A stretch of 64,000 nt of DNA from Microplitis mediator (lineage: Eukaryota; Arthropoda; Insecta; Hymenoptera; Braconidae): assembly GCF_029852145.1 (NCBI RefSeq), contig NC_079977.1, positions 22,632,781-22,696,780 on the forward strand, read 5' to 3'. Of the stretch, positions 61,673-64,000 are shown in pieces. A model generated the notes under the pieces. That model had not been told where the DNA came from. It saw only the letters and a program-made list of their open reading frames with translations, and made no database searches. Each line of letters starts with the position of its first letter. Within the stretch, counting starts at the first letter, position 1. The translations under genes and the position numbers were made by a program.

Positions 61673-64000
61673 TCTCAGGACTTTTTGTGGTATTTCCTAC
61701 TACAGGACACTAAATGGAACAAAAAACGTTTATATTGTGATGGGTTATTTCCAAAAGGGCAAAAGTTACGAGCTACTCTTCAAAAAAATACATGGTGGCA
61801 TCTCCACCCATCTCCACCCATGTCCACCCATCCTTAGATGAGTCGAAACTCAGAAAATAAATTTTTCTCAGGACTTTTTGTGGTATTTTCTACTACAGTA
61901 CACTAAATGGAACAAAAAACGTTTATATTGTGATGGGTTATTTCCAAAAGGGCAAAAGTTACGGGCTACTCTTCAAAAAAATACATGGTGGCATCTCCAC
62001 CCATCTCCACCCATGTCCACCCATCCTCAGATGATTTGAAACTCAGAAAATAAATTTTTCTCAGGACTTTTTGTGGTATTTCCTACTACAAGACACTAAA
62101 TGGAACAAAAAACGTTTATATTGTGATGGGTTATTTCCAACAGGGCAAAAGTTACGGGCTACTCTTCAATAAAATACATGGTGGCATCTCCACCCATCTC
62201 CACCCATGTCCACCCAACCTTAGATGAGTCGAAACTCAGAAAATAAATTTTTCTCAGGACTTTTTGTGGTATTTCCTACTACAGGACACTAAATGGAACA
62301 AAAAACGTTTATATTGTGGTGGGTTATTTCCAACAGAGCAAAAGTTACGGGCTACTCTTCAAAAAAATACATGGTGGCATCTCCACCCATCTCCACCCAT
62401 CTCCACCCGACCTTAGATGGGTCTGAACTGAAAAAATAAATTTTTCTCAGGACTTTTTGTGGTATTTCCTACTACAGGACACTAAATGGAACAAAAAACG
62501 TTTATATTGTAGTGGGTTATTTCCAACAGAGCAAAAGTTACGGGCTACTCTTCAAAAAAATACATGGTGGCATCTCCACCCATCTCCACCCATGTCCACC
62601 CATCCTTAGATGAGTCGAAACTCAGAAAATAAATTTTTCTCAGGACTTTTTGTGGTATTTTCTACTACAGTACACTAAATGGAACAAAAAACGTTTATAT
62701 TGTGATGGGTTATTTCCAACAGGGCAAAAGTTACGGGCTACTCTTCAAAAAAATACATGGTGGCATCTCCACCCATCTCCACCCATGTCCACCCATCCTT
62801 AGATGAGTCGAAACTCAGAAAATAAATTTTTCTCAGGACTTTTTGTGGTATTTTCTACTACAGTACACTAAATGGAACAAAAAACGTTTATATTGTGGTG
62901 GGTTATTTCCAACAGAGCAAAAGTTACGGGCTACTCTTCAAAAAAATACATGGTGGCATCTCCACCCATCTCCACCCATGTCCACCCATCCTTAGATGAG
63001 TCGAAACTCAGAAAATAAATTTTTCTCAGGACTTTTTGTGGTATTTTCTACTACAGTACACTAAATGGAACAAAAAACGTTTATATTGTGATGGGTTATT
63101 TCCAAAAGGGCAAAAGTTACGGGCTACTCTTCAAAAAAATACATGGTGGCATCTCCACCCATCTCCACCCATCTCCACCCAACCTTAGATGGGTCTGAAC
63201 TGAAAAAATAAATTTTTCTCAGGACTTTTTGTGGTATTTCCTACTACAGGACACTAAATGGAACAAAAAACGTTTATATTGTGATGGGTTATTTCCAAAA
63301 GGGCAAAAGTTACGGGCTACTCTTCAAAAAAATACATGGTGGCATCTCCACCCATCTCCACCCATGTCCACCCAACCTTAGATGGGTCTGAACTAGAAAA
63401 ATAAATTTTTCTCAGGACTTTTTGTGGTATTTCCTACTACAGGACACTAAATGGAACAAAAAACGTTTATATTGTGATGGGTTATTTCCAAAAGGGCAAA
63501 AGTTACGGGCTACTCTTCAAAAAAATACATGGTGGCATCTCCACCCATCTCCACCCATGTCCACCCATCCTTAGATGAGTCGAAACTCAGAAAATAAATT
63601 TTTCTCAGGACTTTTTGTGGTATTTCCTACTACAGGACACTAAATGGAACAAATAACGTTTATATTGTGATGGGTTATTTTCAACAGGGCAAAAGTTACG
63701 GGCTACTCTTCAAAAAAATACATGGTGGCACCTCCACCCATCTCCACCCATGTCCACCCAACCTTAGATGGGTCTGAACTAAAAAAATAAATTTTTCTCA
63801 GGACTTTTTGTGGTATTTCCTACTACAGGACACTAAATGGAACAAAAAACGTTTATATTGTGATGGGTTATTTCCAAAAGGGCAAAAGTTACGGGCTACT
63901 CTTCAAAAAAATACATGGTGGCATCTCCACCCATCTCCACCCATGTCCACCCATCCTTAGATGAGTCGAAACTCAGAAAATAAATTTTTCTCAGGACTTT
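61673..64000 (+). repeat. Right-hand satellite units, dimer-like, running off the window
   Basis: Units with TATTTTCTACTACAGTACAC and CCAAAAGGGC or CCAACAGAGC alternate. Two units (about 62,380 and 63,160) have CATCTCCACCC three times where most have CATGTCCACCC in the third place. The array shows no sign of ending. Confidence 0.85.

Larger units (their letters stand above)
12657..64000 (+). repeat. Main 193-bp satellite array, about 266 units, open at the right edge
   Basis: Every unit contains the same ordered blocks: ACACTAAATGGAAC, AAAAAACGTTTATATTGTG, ATGGGTTATTTCCAACAGGG, AAAAGTTACGGGCTACTCTTC, an A run, TACATGGTGGCATC, three to four TCCACCCAT repeats, CTTAGATG, a variable block, AAATAAATTTTTCTCAGGAC and TTTTTGTGGTATTTCCTAC. 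Unit length is 193 bp. Common variants are 195 (nine instead of seven As) and 191 (AGATGTCG instead of AGATGAGTCG). Apart from the single LTR-type insertion just before it, no gene or other insertion was seen. Since 193 is 1 modulo 3, each pass shifts the reading frame, so the open frames of 70-113 codons are incidental. The length is close to a nucleosome repeat, as in many centromeric satellites, but centromere function is not shown. Confidence 0.97.

Noticed and set aside
12657..64000. CENP-B box in the monomer
   Set aside because: No stretch fits the core TTCG-N4-A-N2-CGGG. ACGGGC in AAAGTTACGGGCTA lacks the TTCG half.
12657..64000. CRISPR array
   Set aside because: There is no alternation of short constant repeats with unique spacers. 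The whole 193-bp unit is conserved and the DNA is animal-like.

Overview
This is an AT-rich animal chromosome window with no intact protein-coding gene that I can support. Codon-poor AT-rich DNA, a polymorphic-type ATT microsatellite, retrotransposon LTR structures, a DIRS-type retrotransposon remnant and a very long satellite array all point to a metazoan. A TATA box with a TCAGTT initiator favours an arthropod. An insect, perhaps a parasitoid wasp, is a guess from sequence character and cannot be proved here.

Layout: (1) 1-10,924 is non-satellite flank. It holds a 527-bp element-like segment bounded by 17-bp inverted repeats (3,309-3,835), a decayed minus-strand DIRS-like retrotransposon fragment (RT-side remnant 6,202-6,480 and tyrosine recombinase pseudogene 5,134-6,202), a (ATT)n microsatellite at 7,218-7,293, a 128-bp nested-palindrome element (8,017-8,144), an LTR-like segment with a recognisable core promoter (8,169-8,655), and a second, weaker LTR-like segment (10,324-10,904) that stops 20 bp short of the satellite. 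(2) 10,925-64,000 is one tandem satellite array with a 193-bp unit, roughly 265-270 units judged by length, running off the right edge. Its outermost copy is strongly decayed. (3) At 11,557-12,656 the array is interrupted by an 1,100-bp LTR-type insertion with TG...CA ends, 16-bp terminal inverted repeats and a perfect 4-bp target duplication (GAAC) in satellite sequence.

The satellite is organised at several scales: a 10-bp C-rich subrepeat inside each unit, 193-bp monomers, dimers (386-388 bp), an eight-unit block (1,544 bp), a four-unit block duplicated at 1,932 bp, and three successive superblocks of about 26, 17 and 24 units between 48.7 and 61.7 kb. The middle superblock looks like a deletion derivative of its neighbours. 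Two long superblock stretches match at an offset of 7,929-7,931 bp over about 4.4 kb.

The main biological reading is an edge of a large heterochromatic (possibly centromeric or pericentromeric) array. Old mobile elements have accumulated in the flank, the boundary copy has decayed, and the interior has been repeatedly homogenised by unequal exchange. No genes act together here. The open reading frames of about 70-113 codons in the array are a by-product of the repeat.
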